Positions 1 to 7,692 of a stretch of DNA of 64,000 bases are shown piece by piece. The first letter of the stretch is position 1, and each line of letters opens with the position of its first letter. A program made the translations under genes and the position numbers. The notes beneath the pieces are model-generated. The model had not been told where the DNA came from. It was given only the letters and a program-made list of their open reading frames with translations, and did no database searches. Source of the stretch: Sphingopyxis sp. (GTDB lineage Bacteria; Pseudomonadota; Alphaproteobacteria; Sphingomonadales; Sphingomonadaceae); assembly GCF_016793825.1 (NCBI RefSeq), contig NZ_JAEULM010000002.1, positions 124,001-188,000 on the forward strand, in the 5' to 3' direction.

Positions 1-1486
1 TGATCTTGTGGTCGCCCGTCGCCAGCGCGATATTCTTGGTCTCCATATAGAAGTCGAAGCTCCAGTCCCCCCCGTCGCGACCGATGCCGCTGGCCTTCAC
101 GCCGCCAAAGGGGGTCGGAAGATGGCGGACATTCTCGCTGTTGACCCAGATCATCCCGGCTTCGAGCCGGTTCGACACGCGCAGCGCGCGGCCGAGATCG
201 CGCGTCCAGACATAGCCGGCGAGGCCGTAGTCGACGGCGTTGGCCTTTGCGATGGCGTCCTCTTCATCGTCGAAGGCGATCGCGGTCAGCACCGGACCGA
301 AAATTTCCTCCTGCGCGATCCGCATCGACATGTCCGCGCCGGTATAAAGCGTCGGCTCGAAGAAAAATCCCGGTCCATCGACTGGCGCGCCGCCGGCCGC
401 GATCGTCGCACCGCCCGCCGTCGCAATGGCCGCATAGCTGGACACCTTGTCCAGATGCCGCTGGTGAATCAGCGGGCCGACTTCGGTGGCCGGATCGAAC
501 GGATCCCCGACCTTCAGCTTGCGAACCCGCTCGACCAGTTTTTCGATGAAGCGGTCGTGGATCGACCGCTGGACCAAGACACGCGACGACGAGGTACAGC
601 GCTGGCCGTTGAGCGAATAGATCATGAACACGACGGCATCGAGCGCGCGATCGAGATCGGCATCCTCGAACACGATCACCGGGTTCTTGCCCCCCAGTTC
701 GAAATGCACGCGCTTCAGCGTTTCGGACCCCTGCCGCATGATCGCACTGCCGGTCTTGCTTTCGCCGACAAAGGCCACCGCCTTGATGCCCGGATGTTCG
801 GTCAGGCGGCGCCCGGTGGTTTCGCCCAGACCGTTGATCGAGTTGAAGACGCCGGCGGGAAGCCCCGCCTCGGTCGCGATCTCGACCAGCAGGCGCGCAG
901 AATAGGGCGACCATTCGGCCGGCTTGTGGACCACACTGCACCCAGCGGCCAGCGCGGGCGCGATCTTCCAGGTCGACAGCATGAAGGGCGTGTTCCACGG
1001 CGTGATCACCGCGACGGGGCCAATGGGATAGCGCGTCGTCAGGTTCATATGCCCTGCGGTGGGCAGCGACTGTCCGTCGTTCGCACCGGGCGCGCGGTCG
1101 GCGAAAAACCGAAAATTCTCTGCGCCGCGCAGCGCCGCCTTCGACATGAAACGCCAGGCCTGCCCGGCGTCGAGACACTCGACCGCGGCGATTTCATCGG
1201 CGCGCGCCACAATGAGGTCGGCGATCTTGTGGAGCACCGCCTTGCGCTCATCACCGGGCGTCCGCGACCAGCGCGCGAAGCCTTCCTCGGCCGCTGCGAC
1301 CGCCGCATTCAGTTCGGCCTCGGTCGCGTCGCGAACCTCGCCCAGCGTCTCGCCGGTCGCGGGGTCGGATACCGGAAACAGGCTTCCCGAACCATCGACC
1401 GGGCACCCGGCAATGTGATGACCAAGCGGGCGATCCCGAAAGCCGGAGGTTGATTTCAGGGCCAATTCACGGCGATTCGAGGGCAT
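1..1486 (-). CDS. hpaE: 5-carboxymethyl-2-hydroxymuconate semialdehyde dehydrogenase, 3' end outside window
   Basis: NAD-dependent aldehyde dehydrogenase that oxidises the ring-cleavage semialdehyde of homoprotocatechuate to the tricarboxylate. Reading the reverse strand from ATG at 1486 gives an uninterrupted frame to the left edge (about 495 residues seen, no stop). The NAD-binding ITPWN motif, the general-base Glu in ELGGKNP (near residue 263) and the nucleophile in GQRCTSSS (Cys297) are present. The C-terminal end (PFGGVKASG, then a KNIALATGDHKI tail) matches HpaE proteins, as I remember them, better than succinate-semialdehyde dehydrogenases. A good ribosome site (CGGGAG) precedes the start. 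The gene is divergent from the hpaG1 operon across a 156-bp gap carrying two operator repeats. Only the last few codons are missing. Confidence 0.88.
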   Translation of the reverse strand, partial: MPSNRRELALKSTSGFRDRPLGHHIAGCPVDGSGSLFPVSDPATGETLGEVRDATEAELNAAVAAAEEGFARWSRTPGDERKAVLHKIADLIVARADEIAAVECLDAGQAWRFMSKAALRGAENFRFFADRAPGANDGQSLPTAGHMNLTTRYPIGPVAVITPWNTPFMLSTWKIAPALAAGCSVVHKPAEWSPYSARLLVEIATEAGLPAGVFNSINGLGETTGRRLTEHPGIKAVAFVGESKTGSAIMRQGSETLKRVHFELGGKNPVIVFEDADLDRALDAVVFMIYSLNGQRCTSSSRVLVQRSIHDRFIEKLVERVRKLKVGDPFDPATEVGPLIHQRHLDKVSSYAAIATAGGATIAAGGAPVDGPGFFFEPTLYTGADMSMRIAQEEIFGPVLTAIAFDDEEDAIAKANAVDYGLAGYVWTRDLGRALRVSNRLEAGMIWVNSENVRHLPTPFGGVKASGIGRDGGDWSFDFYMETKNIALATGDHKI

Positions 1487-1506
1487 GCGGGACTCCCGTT
1501 AATTTG

Positions 1507-1547
1507 TTATCGTGTTAAGTATATAGCTGGATCGGGCCGCGCGTCAA
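1507..1547 (-). promoter_or_regulatory. hpaE promoter with HpaR-type operator copy A
   Basis: On the reverse strand TTGACG (1547-1542), an 18-bp spacer and TATACT (1523-1518) make a good sigma70-like promoter 25-30 bp before the hpaE start. The forward-strand motif TTATCGTGTTAAGTATATAG (1507-1526) covers the -10. The same motif recurs at 1591 and, with 16 of 20 matches, at 13261 over the promoter of the MarR regulator. Binding by HpaR is inferred from this distribution. Confidence 0.65.
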
Positions 1548-1583
1548 ACGTCTTTCTGACCCCTTGCCCATCGGCAGCTCGGG

Positions 1584-1610
1584 TTGACATTTATCGTGTT
1601 AAGTATCATG
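1584..1610 (+). promoter_or_regulatory. hpaG1 operon -35 and HpaR-type operator copy B
   Basis: TTGACA (1584-1589) is directly followed by TTATCGTGTTAAGTATCATG (1591-1610); its first 16 bases are identical to copy A. The copies lie exactly 84 bp apart, about eight helical turns, so they face the same side of the DNA. A well-spaced -10 for the TTGACA is not obvious, because TATCAT leaves only 14 bp. It sits 33 bp before hpaG1, where a repressor would block the operon. Confidence 0.6.
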
Positions 1611-1642
1611 CCGCGACGACAGTTCCACCGCGAGAGGGCATC

Positions 1643-2260
1643 ATGTTTGCAGGCACCGCCTATTGCACCGCGCTGAACGATCGCCGGCAACTGGAGGCGC
1701 TCGACCCGGCGCTCCACCAGCCGCCCTATGCGAATCCGCCGCAGGCGCCCGTGCTCTATATCAAGTCCGGCCATTGTGTCGTCGCCAGCGGTTCGACCGT
1801 GTCGCTCCCTGATCCGACAGATATTCTGGCGGTGGGCGCAACCATCGCACTGCAATGGACGGCGAGCGGCCCGACGACGGCCCGGCTGGCGCTCGATCTC
1901 GCGGTCCCGCACGAGAGTTTCTATCGCCCGGCCATCGGCGAACTCACTCGCGACGGTCTTCTTCCCGTCGGCGCAGCCGCCCCGCGGCCTGACGCGCTCG
2001 ACACGCTGGAGATCGTCACCGAAATCAACGGCACGGCGGTTCATCACTGGAATCTGTCGTATCTGGTGCGCGGTATCGATCGGCTGATCGCCGATGTGAC
2101 CACTTTCATGAGCTTACTGCCCGGCGACATGCTGCTTGTCGGTACCGCCGGCGACCGGCCGACCGCAAAGCGGGGAGATCACGTCAGGGTATCCGCCGCC
2201 GGCTTCGCGCCGGTCGAGGCCGTGATTTCGGGCAGCAACATGCAGGCAGGTCACGCATGA
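1643..2260 (+). CDS. hpaG1: HpaG N-terminal-type subunit (FAH family isomerase/decarboxylase)
   Basis: Fumarylacetoacetate-hydrolase-fold protein of 205 residues, corresponding to the N-terminal half of the bifunctional HpaG/HpcE that decarboxylates and isomerises the product of HpaE/HpaF. The HESFYRPAIGELTRDG stretch, the TEINGTAVHHWN segment and the GDMLLVGTAGDRP segment near the C-terminus are characteristic. Compared with the E. coli half as I recall it, roughly 20-30 residues are missing in the middle, where the AGYALANDV-like strand would be. GAGAGGG precedes the ATG. The stop overlaps the next start (ATGA), so hpaG1 and hpaG2 are probably translated together as a split version of the fused enzyme. 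Confidence 0.82.
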   Translation: MFAGTAYCTALNDRRQLEALDPALHQPPYANPPQAPVLYIKSGHCVVASGSTVSLPDPTDILAVGATIALQWTASGPTTARLALDLAVPHESFYRPAIGELTRDGLLPVGAAAPRPDALDTLEIVTEINGTAVHHWNLSYLVRGIDRLIADVTTFMSLLPGDMLLVGTAGDRPTAKRGDHVRVSAAGFAPVEAVISGSNMQAGHA

Positions 2261-3009
2261 AACACGTCCGTCTGGTCCATGCCGGCCGCGAACAATGGGG
2301 TGTTGTCGCCGATGATGGCGCCACCGTCCGCCTCGCGTCCGGGAAAGCCGTCGCGTGGGACGAGGCAACCCTGCTGCCACCGGTAACGCCGGGTGCGCGG
2401 ATTTTCGCCCTCGGCCTCAACTATGCCGATCATTCGGCCGAACTCGGGTTCAAGGCGCCCGACAAGCCGCTGGTGTTCCTGAAGGGCGTCAATACCCTCG
2501 TCGCCCATGGCGGCACGTCGTATCGCCCGCGCGACGCGCACCAGATGCACCCCGAATGCGAACTCGTCGCTATCATCGGCCAGACGGCGCGCAACGTGGC
2601 CGAAGCGGACGCGCTGTCCTGTGTCGGCGGCTATACGATTGCCTGCGATTATGCCGTGCGCGAATATCTGGAAAACTATTATCGCCCCAACCTGCGCGTC
2701 AAGAATCGCGACGCCCTGACGCCGCTCGGCCCCTGGGTGGTCGATGCCGCCGACATCGCGGATCCGCAAGCGCTCAAGCTGTCGACCACGATCAACGGCG
2801 TCGAAGTGCAGACGGGCTCGACGGCCGCGATGGTGTTTCCGATCGCGCGCCTGATCGCCTATCTGTCGGAGATGCTGACGCTCGAACCCGGTGACATGAT
2901 TCTGACCGGCACGCCGCACGGCGTCGCCTTCGTCGATGAGGACGACGAAGTCATCTGCGACGTCGAATCGATCGGCCGGCTGGTCAATCGCGTGGAACTG
3001 TTGCCATGA
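2257..3009 (+). CDS. hpaG2: HpaG C-terminal-type subunit, 5-oxopent-3-ene-1,2,5-tricarboxylate decarboxylase
   Basis: FAH-family protein of 250 residues equivalent to the C-terminal half of HpaG, the metal-dependent decarboxylase/isomerase step after CHM isomerase. The fold signature GLNYADHSAELG, the acidic metal-ligand segment HPECELVAIIGQ, the YLENYYRPNLRVKNRD stretch and the GDMILTGTP loop are all present, so the active site looks intact. ATGA overlaps join it to hpaG1 and to the LigA-like gene. The intact catalytic half beside a shortened hpaG1 suggests this chain carries most of the activity (inference). Confidence 0.87.
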   Translation: MKHVRLVHAGREQWGVVADDGATVRLASGKAVAWDEATLLPPVTPGARIFALGLNYADHSAELGFKAPDKPLVFLKGVNTLVAHGGTSYRPRDAHQMHPECELVAIIGQTARNVAEADALSCVGGYTIACDYAVREYLENYYRPNLRVKNRDALTPLGPWVVDAADIADPQALKLSTTINGVEVQTGSTAAMVFPIARLIAYLSEMLTLEPGDMILTGTPHGVAFVDEDDEVICDVESIGRLVNRVELLP

Positions 3010-3332
3010 GCCTGTACCAGCTTTCGAAACTGTTGTTCGAACTGAACCGCGACACGGCGATCCAGGCCGAATTCACCGCCGACGCGGGGTCGGTCGTCGC
3101 GCGATACGACCTCGACGACGAAGAGCGGCGGGCCATCCTCGACGCCGATATCGGGCTGCTCTACGTCCTCGGGGTGAACGGCCAGATATTGATGCATTTC
3201 GCCGCGTTCAAACAGATCGCGTGGGCCGACTATCTGCAACTTATGCGCGACGGCGTGCGCGACCACGGCCCGGTCCGGGCGGGCGTCTATGCGATGACCA
3301 CGGGTCTCGACGAAAAGGTAGCGGGCGTATGA
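3006..3332 (+). CDS. LigA-like small (alpha) subunit of extradiol dioxygenase
   Basis: A 108-residue all-alpha protein resembling LigA, the small subunit of protocatechuate 4,5-dioxygenase (for example SLYQLSKLLFELNRD, DEERRAILDADIGLLYVLG and the conserved HFAAF segment). In LigAB the small subunit caps the active site and carries no metal. It is coupled by ATGA overlaps to hpaG2 upstream and to the catalytic LigB-like gene downstream, so a heteromeric enzyme with that neighbour is very likely. A LigA partner is not part of the classical hpa gene set, where HpaD is one chain. Substrate is unproven. Confidence 0.82.
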   Translation: MSLYQLSKLLFELNRDTAIQAEFTADAGSVVARYDLDDEERRAILDADIGLLYVLGVNGQILMHFAAFKQIAWADYLQLMRDGVRDHGPVRAGVYAMTTGLDEKVAGV

Positions 3333-4147
3333 CCTTGGTATTCACAGGAATCTGCAGCCACGGCCCCGGCATTACCGGTCGCGCCGACCTGGCCCCGCCC
3401 GACCTGCGCGATCCCTTTTTCGCCGCCTATGGCGCGATGCGCGACGCCTTGCACGCGGCCCGTCCCGACGCGGTGATCATCGTCGCGGCCGAACATTTCG
3501 CCAATTTCTTCATGAACAACATGCCCAGCTTCGCGATCGGCATGGCCGACGGCTATGAAGGACCGATCGAAGACCCGGACTGGCTGAAGATTCCGCGGCG
3601 GCGCGTCCGCGGCGATGCCGCGCTGTCGCAGCGAATCGTGGCCGAAGTCCAGCAGAGCGTCGATGTCGCCTATGCCGAGGAGTGGAAGTTCGACCATGGC
3701 ATCATGGTGCCGCTGAGTTTCCTCGATCCCGACAACCGGCTCACGATCATTCCCGCGAACATCAATTGCCAGGGTCCGCCGCTGGCTCCGCTGGCGCGCG
3801 CCTATGCCTTTGGCGAGGCGCTGCGCCGCGCCGCGGACAAGGTGCCGGAACGCATCGCGCTGATCGGCACCGGCGGTATTTCGCACTGGCCGGCCACCCC
3901 CGACAGCGGGCGGATCAACGAGGAATGGGATCGCGAATTCCTGCGCCGCTGGTCGCTCAACGACAAGGCGCAATTGCTCGACTACACCGACGCGCAAACC
4001 TATGCCGACGCCGGACAGGGCGGGTTTGAAATCCGCACGCTGATCGCGGCCGCCGCTGCGGCGCGCGGGCCCGGCACCGTCCATTTCTTTGCGCCGATCC
4101 CGATCTTCAGCACCGGCTGCTTCGTCGCGACGGCGGAGATCGCCTGA
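3329..4147 (+). CDS. LigB-like catalytic subunit, class III extradiol dioxygenase (probable homoprotocatechuate dioxygenase)
   Basis: Fe(II)-dependent ring-cleavage subunit of 272 residues. The expected residues are visible: His11 (CSHGPG), His56 (AEHFANFF), His123 (FDHGIMVPL), His186 (GTGGISHW) and Glu234 (GGFEIRT), matching the two metal His, the two second-sphere His and the metal Glu of LigB. Start is the ATG in the ATGA overlap with the LigA-like gene. Being inside an otherwise complete hpa set argues for cleavage of 3,4-dihydroxyphenylacetate to 5-carboxymethyl-2-hydroxymuconate semialdehyde. That is proximal (2,3) cleavage, whereas LigAB on protocatechuate cleaves distally. The substrate is inferred from context. 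Confidence 0.83.
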   Translation: MTLVFTGICSHGPGITGRADLAPPDLRDPFFAAYGAMRDALHAARPDAVIIVAAEHFANFFMNNMPSFAIGMADGYEGPIEDPDWLKIPRRRVRGDAALSQRIVAEVQQSVDVAYAEEWKFDHGIMVPLSFLDPDNRLTIIPANINCQGPPLAPLARAYAFGEALRRAADKVPERIALIGTGGISHWPATPDSGRINEEWDREFLRRWSLNDKAQLLDYTDAQTYADAGQGGFEIRTLIAAAAAARGPGTVHFFAPIPIFSTGCFVATAEIA

Positions 4148-4536
4148 TGGCCCACGCAACCGTGGAATGGACCGATAATCTGGAGGGACGGTTCGACCTG
4201 CCCGGCCTGCTGTCGCTGATCGCGGCGGAGATGCGCGAAAGGTCGGGCGGGGTTTTTCCCGTCGGCGGCATTCGCGTCCGCGCCATCCGCCTCCATGACT
4301 ATGTGATTGCCGACGGTGCGGGCGCCGACGACGCCTTCATCAACATCGACATCAAGATGGGGGTTGGCCGCGACGCCGCGTTCAAACAGGCCTTCTTCAC
4401 CCAGATGTTCGACGCGGTGAAGGCGCATCTTGGCGACCTGTTCGACCGGCAGCCGCTCGCGCTGTCGCTCTATGTCGAGGAAAGCGAAGGCTGGAAGCAT
4501 AATTCGATCCACAAGCGCCTCGGCGCCAAGGCCTGA
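4147..4536 (+). CDS. hpaF: 5-carboxymethyl-2-hydroxymuconate delta-isomerase
   Basis: A 129-residue tautomerase-superfamily protein matching HpaF/CHMI, which isomerises 5-carboxymethyl-2-hydroxymuconate to the 2-oxo form before decarboxylation. The chain begins AHATVEWTDN; CHMI uses Pro1 as catalytic base after Met removal, but here residue 2 is Ala, so the first residues do not match the Pro1 rule even though the rest fits (VGGIRVRAIRLHDYVIADG, HNSIHKRL). ATG shares one base with the preceding stop (TGATG). Length is normal. It sits between the dioxygenase and the hydratase, in pathway order. Confidence 0.82.
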   Translation: MAHATVEWTDNLEGRFDLPGLLSLIAAEMRERSGGVFPVGGIRVRAIRLHDYVIADGAGADDAFINIDIKMGVGRDAAFKQAFFTQMFDAVKAHLGDLFDRQPLALSLYVEESEGWKHNSIHKRLGAKA

Positions 4537-4545
4537 AGGCAGTAT

Positions 4546-5352
4546 ATGACATTGCAACCCGAACAGATCGACGCGCTGGCGGCCGAACTCGACGCGGCCG
4601 AGCGCGCCCGCACCCAGATCTCGCAATTCTCGCTTCGCCATCCCGACATGACGATCGAGGATGCCTATGCCGTCCAGCGCGCATGGACGCGCCGCAAGCT
4701 GGCGGACGGGCGCCAGGCCATCGGCCACAAGATCGGCCTGACCAGCCGTGCGATGCAGCGGTCGTCGAACATCGACGAACCCGATTACGGCCTGCTGCTC
4801 GACGATATGCTGTTTCCCGACGGGCGGGATATTCCCATCGGCCGCTTCATCGTGCCGCGCGTCGAGGTTGAGCTGGCGTTCCGGCTCAAGCACCGGCTGT
4901 CGGGTCCCGACTGCACGATTTTCGACGTGCTCGACGCCACCGACTATATCGTCCCGGCGATCGAGATCATCGACGCCCGGATCGAACAGATCGACAAGGC
5001 GAGCGGCGTCACGCGCAAGGTTTTCGACACCATATCTGACAATGCCGCGAACGCCGGGCTTGTCCTCGGCGGCCGACCGGTGCGGCCGATGGACGTCGAC
5101 CTGCGCTGGGTGTCGGCCCTGATATTCCGCAACGGCGTGATCGAGGATTCGGGGGTAGCAGCGGCGGTGCTGGGTCATCCCGCCCACGGCCCTGCGTGGC
5201 TCGCCAACAAGCTGCATCCCTATGGCGAGACACTGGAACCCGGCGAGATCATCCTCGGCGGCAGCTTTACCGCGCCGGTCCCGGCCAAGGCGGGTGACAG
5301 CTTCCACGTCGATTTCGGGCCGCTAGGCACCATTTCGGTGCGCTTCGCATGA
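4546..5352 (+). CDS. hpaH: 2-oxo-hept-3-ene-1,7-dioate hydratase
   Basis: A 268-residue member of the hydratase/decarboxylase (MhpD/HpaH) branch of the FAH superfamily. It adds water to 2-oxo-hept-3-enedioate to give 4-hydroxy-2-oxoheptanedioate. [13 protein letters not shown], the [11 protein letters not shown] stretch, the metal-ligand region [10 protein letters not shown] and the C-terminal [14 protein letters not shown] loop are as expected. Ten bases separate it from hpaF, and it overlaps hpaI by ATGA. MhpD-like 2-oxopent-4-dienoate hydratase is the main alternative, but the neighbours and Mg-site sequence favour HpaH. Confidence 0.88.
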   Translation: MTLQPEQIDALAAELDAAERARTQISQFSLRHPDMTIEDAYAVQRAWTRRKLADGRQAIGHKIGLTSRAMQRSSNIDEPDYGLLLDDMLFPDGRDIPIGRFIVPRVEVELAFRLKHRLSGPDCTIFDVLDATDYIVPAIEIIDARIEQIDKASGVTRKVFDTISDNAANAGLVLGGRPVRPMDVDLRWVSALIFRNGVIEDSGVAAAVLGHPAHGPAWLANKLHPYGETLEPGEIILGGSFTAPVPAKAGDSFHVDFGPLGTISVRFA

Positions 5353-6110
5353 GCGACTTTCTGCAGTGGATCGATGCAGGGCGACCGCGCGCGATGCTGG
5401 GCCTGTGGCAAGCACTCGCCACGCCCTATACCGCCGAAATCTGCGCTCGCGCCGGGTTCGACTGGCTGTTGTTCGACGGCGAACATGCCCCCAACACGGC
5501 GCAGACGCTGCTCGCGCAGCTACAGGCCGTCACGCCCTTTCCGCTGCACCCGATCGCGCGCGTTCCGATCGGCGATCCGGTACATATCAAACAATATCTC
5601 GACATCGGCTTTTCCACGCTGCTCGTGCCCATGGTCGACAGCGCGAATCAGGCCAGGGCGATCGTCGCAGCCTCGCGCTTCCCGCCCCGCGGCACCCGCG
5701 GCGTCGCCAGCGCCACCAGCCGCGCCTCGGGATTCGGCAGCGACGCCAACTATCTGAAGGACGCGCACGACCGCGTCGGCATCATCGCGCAGATCGAAAG
5801 CGGCGCCGCGCTGGAGCAGGTCGAGGCCATAGCTGCGGTCGAGGGCATCGACGGATTGTTCGTCGGCCCCGCCGACCTTGCAGCCTCGCTCGGCCACCTC
5901 GGCAATCCGCGCCATCCCGACGTGCAGGCGGCGATCGAAAGCGCCCGGCTTGCCATTGCCGCCGCTGGCAAACCGGCAGGCATTTTCGCCCTCGACGCCG
6001 ACGACGCAAGGCATCGCGCGGAGCAGGGGTTCACCTTCATTTCGATCGGCACCGACATCGGTTTGCTCGCAAAAGGCGCGGCCGCACTGCTCGATAGCTG
6101 TTCAGCGTAA
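5349..6110 (+). CDS. hpaI: 4-hydroxy-2-oxoheptanedioate aldolase
   Basis: Class II pyruvate aldolase of 253 residues that splits 4-hydroxy-2-oxoheptanedioate into pyruvate and succinate semialdehyde, the last hpa reaction. Strong signatures: [15 protein letters not shown], the [17 protein letters not shown] segment, [25 protein letters not shown] with the metal Glu, and [13 protein letters not shown]. Length equals E. coli HpaI. It overlaps hpaH by ATGA and is 33 bp ahead of an aldehyde dehydrogenase able to take the semialdehyde. Confidence 0.92.
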   Translation: MSDFLQWIDAGRPRAMLGLWQALATPYTAEICARAGFDWLLFDGEHAPNTAQTLLAQLQAVTPFPLHPIARVPIGDPVHIKQYLDIGFSTLLVPMVDSANQARAIVAASRFPPRGTRGVASATSRASGFGSDANYLKDAHDRVGIIAQIESGAALEQVEAIAAVEGIDGLFVGPADLAASLGHLGNPRHPDVQAAIESARLAIAAAGKPAGIFALDADDARHRAEQGFTFISIGTDIGLLAKGAAALLDSCSA

Positions 6111-6143
6111 CGCGGCGCCCCGCCGCCTCAAGGAAACAGAATC

Positions 6144-7556
6144 ATGTCAGACCAGGAATTTCCGCTCTTCATCGGCGGCAAGGCCGTGCCCGGCACCGGC
6201 AGCTTTGCCGTCATCGATCCCGCGACGGGCGAGGCCTTTGCCGAATGCGCGCTTGCATCGACCGACCAGCTTGACGAGGCCGTCGACGCCGCACGCGCCG
6301 CGTTCCCCGCATGGGCGGCGATGCCGATAGAAGACCGCGCCGCGCGCCTGCTTGCGATCGCCGACGCGATCGAAAGTCGGCAAGGCGAACTCGCAGCGCT
6401 GCTCTCGCGCGAACAGGGCAAGCCGCGGAAATCGGCGATGGGCGAAATCGGCGGCACGCTTTACTGGATCCGCGCGACCGCCGCGCTCCGTCCCGCCATC
6501 GAGCGGGTCGGCGGATCCGAAGGCCCGATCGTCGAACTCCATCGTCGTCCGCTCGGCGTCGTCGGGTCGATCACCCCGTGGAATTTCCCGGTCATGATCG
6601 CGATCTGGCACGTCATCCCGGCACTGCTCGCGGGGAACAGCGTCGTCATCAAGCCGTCGCCCAATACGCCGCTCACCACATTGCGCGTCGTCGCGATCGC
6701 CAACGAGCATCTGTCCGCCGGGGTCTTCAACGCCGTGACCGGCGATGTCGAAATCGGCGGCGCCATGTCGCGGCACCCGGGGATAGACAAGATCGTCTTC
6801 ACCGGGTCGACCCCCACCGGCCGCGCGATCATGCGCGAAGGCGCCGCGAACCTGAAACGCCTGACGCTCGAACTCGGGGGGAACGATGCGGCCATCGTGC
6901 TTCCCGACGCCGACGTGGACGCGATCGCGCCGCGGATTTTCGCTGCGGCATTCGGCAACAGCGGACAGGTCTGCGCCGCGATCAAGCGACTATATGTCCA
7001 CGAGTCAGTCCATGATGCCCTCGCCGCCCGACTGGCGGAGATGGCTGCCGCCGCCACGGTCGGGGCCGGCGACGATCCGGACAGCCAGTTCGGGCCGCTG
7101 CAGAACCGCAAACAGTTCGACTATGTCGCCGCGCTCGCCGACGATGCGCGCGCCGCCGGAGGTCGCTTCCTCACCGGCGGCACAGCCACTACAGGGCCCG
7201 GCTATTTCTTTCCGCTGTCGGTCCTTGTCGATGTTACCGACGGCGTGCGCGCGGTCGACGAGGAACAATTCGGGCCGATCCTGCCGATCGTCCGCTATCA
7301 CGATCCCGAAGACGCGCTCGCACGCGCCAATGCCAACGACAATGGCCTGGGCGGTTCGGTGTGGTCATCGGATGTCGAACGCGCCGCCGCCTTGGCGCAG
7401 CGGCTGCAATGCGGCAGCGTCTGGGTGAACGATCATTCGACGATTTCGCCGACGATCCCCTTTGGCGGTGCCAAGCAGTCGGGAATCGGCGTCGAATTCG
7501 GCCAGCACGGCCTTGACGAATATACCCAGTTGCAGACGGTACGCATTCCCCGCTGA
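6144..7556 (+). CDS. NAD(P)-dependent aldehyde dehydrogenase (succinate-semialdehyde or arylacetaldehyde)
   Basis: Aldehyde dehydrogenase of 470 residues with ITPWNFPV, the Glu in LELGGNDAA, the nucleophile in GQVCAAIKR and the C-terminal PFGGAKQSGIG. Its position directly after hpaI makes oxidation of succinate semialdehyde to succinate the first guess. The LELGGNDAAIV and CAAIKR forms occur in broad-range and aryl aldehyde dehydrogenases, so it could instead oxidise an arylacetaldehyde released by the decarboxylase at 11100. AAGGAAACAG lies just before the ATG. Last gene of the hpaG1 operon. Confidence 0.82.
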   Translation: MSDQEFPLFIGGKAVPGTGSFAVIDPATGEAFAECALASTDQLDEAVDAARAAFPAWAAMPIEDRAARLLAIADAIESRQGELAALLSREQGKPRKSAMGEIGGTLYWIRATAALRPAIERVGGSEGPIVELHRRPLGVVGSITPWNFPVMIAIWHVIPALLAGNSVVIKPSPNTPLTTLRVVAIANEHLSAGVFNAVTGDVEIGGAMSRHPGIDKIVFTGSTPTGRAIMREGAANLKRLTLELGGNDAAIVLPDADVDAIAPRIFAAAFGNSGQVCAAIKRLYVHESVHDALAARLAEMAAAATVGAGDDPDSQFGPLQNRKQFDYVAALADDARAAGGRFLTGGTATTGPGYFFPLSVLVDVTDGVRAVDEEQFGPILPIVRYHDPEDALARANANDNGLGGSVWSSDVERAAALAQRLQCGSVWVNDHSTISPTIPFGGAKQSGIGVEFGQHGLDEYTQLQTVRIPR

Positions 7557-7662
7557 CCGATGTAGACTGGCAACCATCCGTCGCATTGTTGCAGGAGGCT
7601 CGGCTTCGCGCGCCACAAGGTCGCCTTGCCCAAATCGCATTTGTATCGTATAGCAATATTCA

Positions 7663-7679
7663 GTCTCATAATACGAGAC
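7663..7679 (+). promoter_or_regulatory. Inverted repeat before the aminotransferase
   Basis: GTCTCATAATACGAGAC has perfect 5-bp arms (GTCTC/GAGAC) around an AT-rich centre. It lies 13 bp before the aminotransferase ATG and next to its AGAGGAG ribosome site, in a 136-bp gap after the hpa operon. The spacing and symmetry fit a dimeric repressor site; the IclR gene immediately downstream of the aminotransferase is the natural candidate (inference). It differs from the operators elsewhere in the cluster. Confidence 0.5.
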
Positions 7680-7692
7680 AAGAGGAGAGATC

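Noticed and set aside
8-1453. Long forward-strand open frame of about 480 codons
   Set aside because: It is antisense to hpaE, which has full aldehyde dehydrogenase motifs; the antisense translation is Arg/Asp/His-rich with no motif, as expected in GC-rich DNA.
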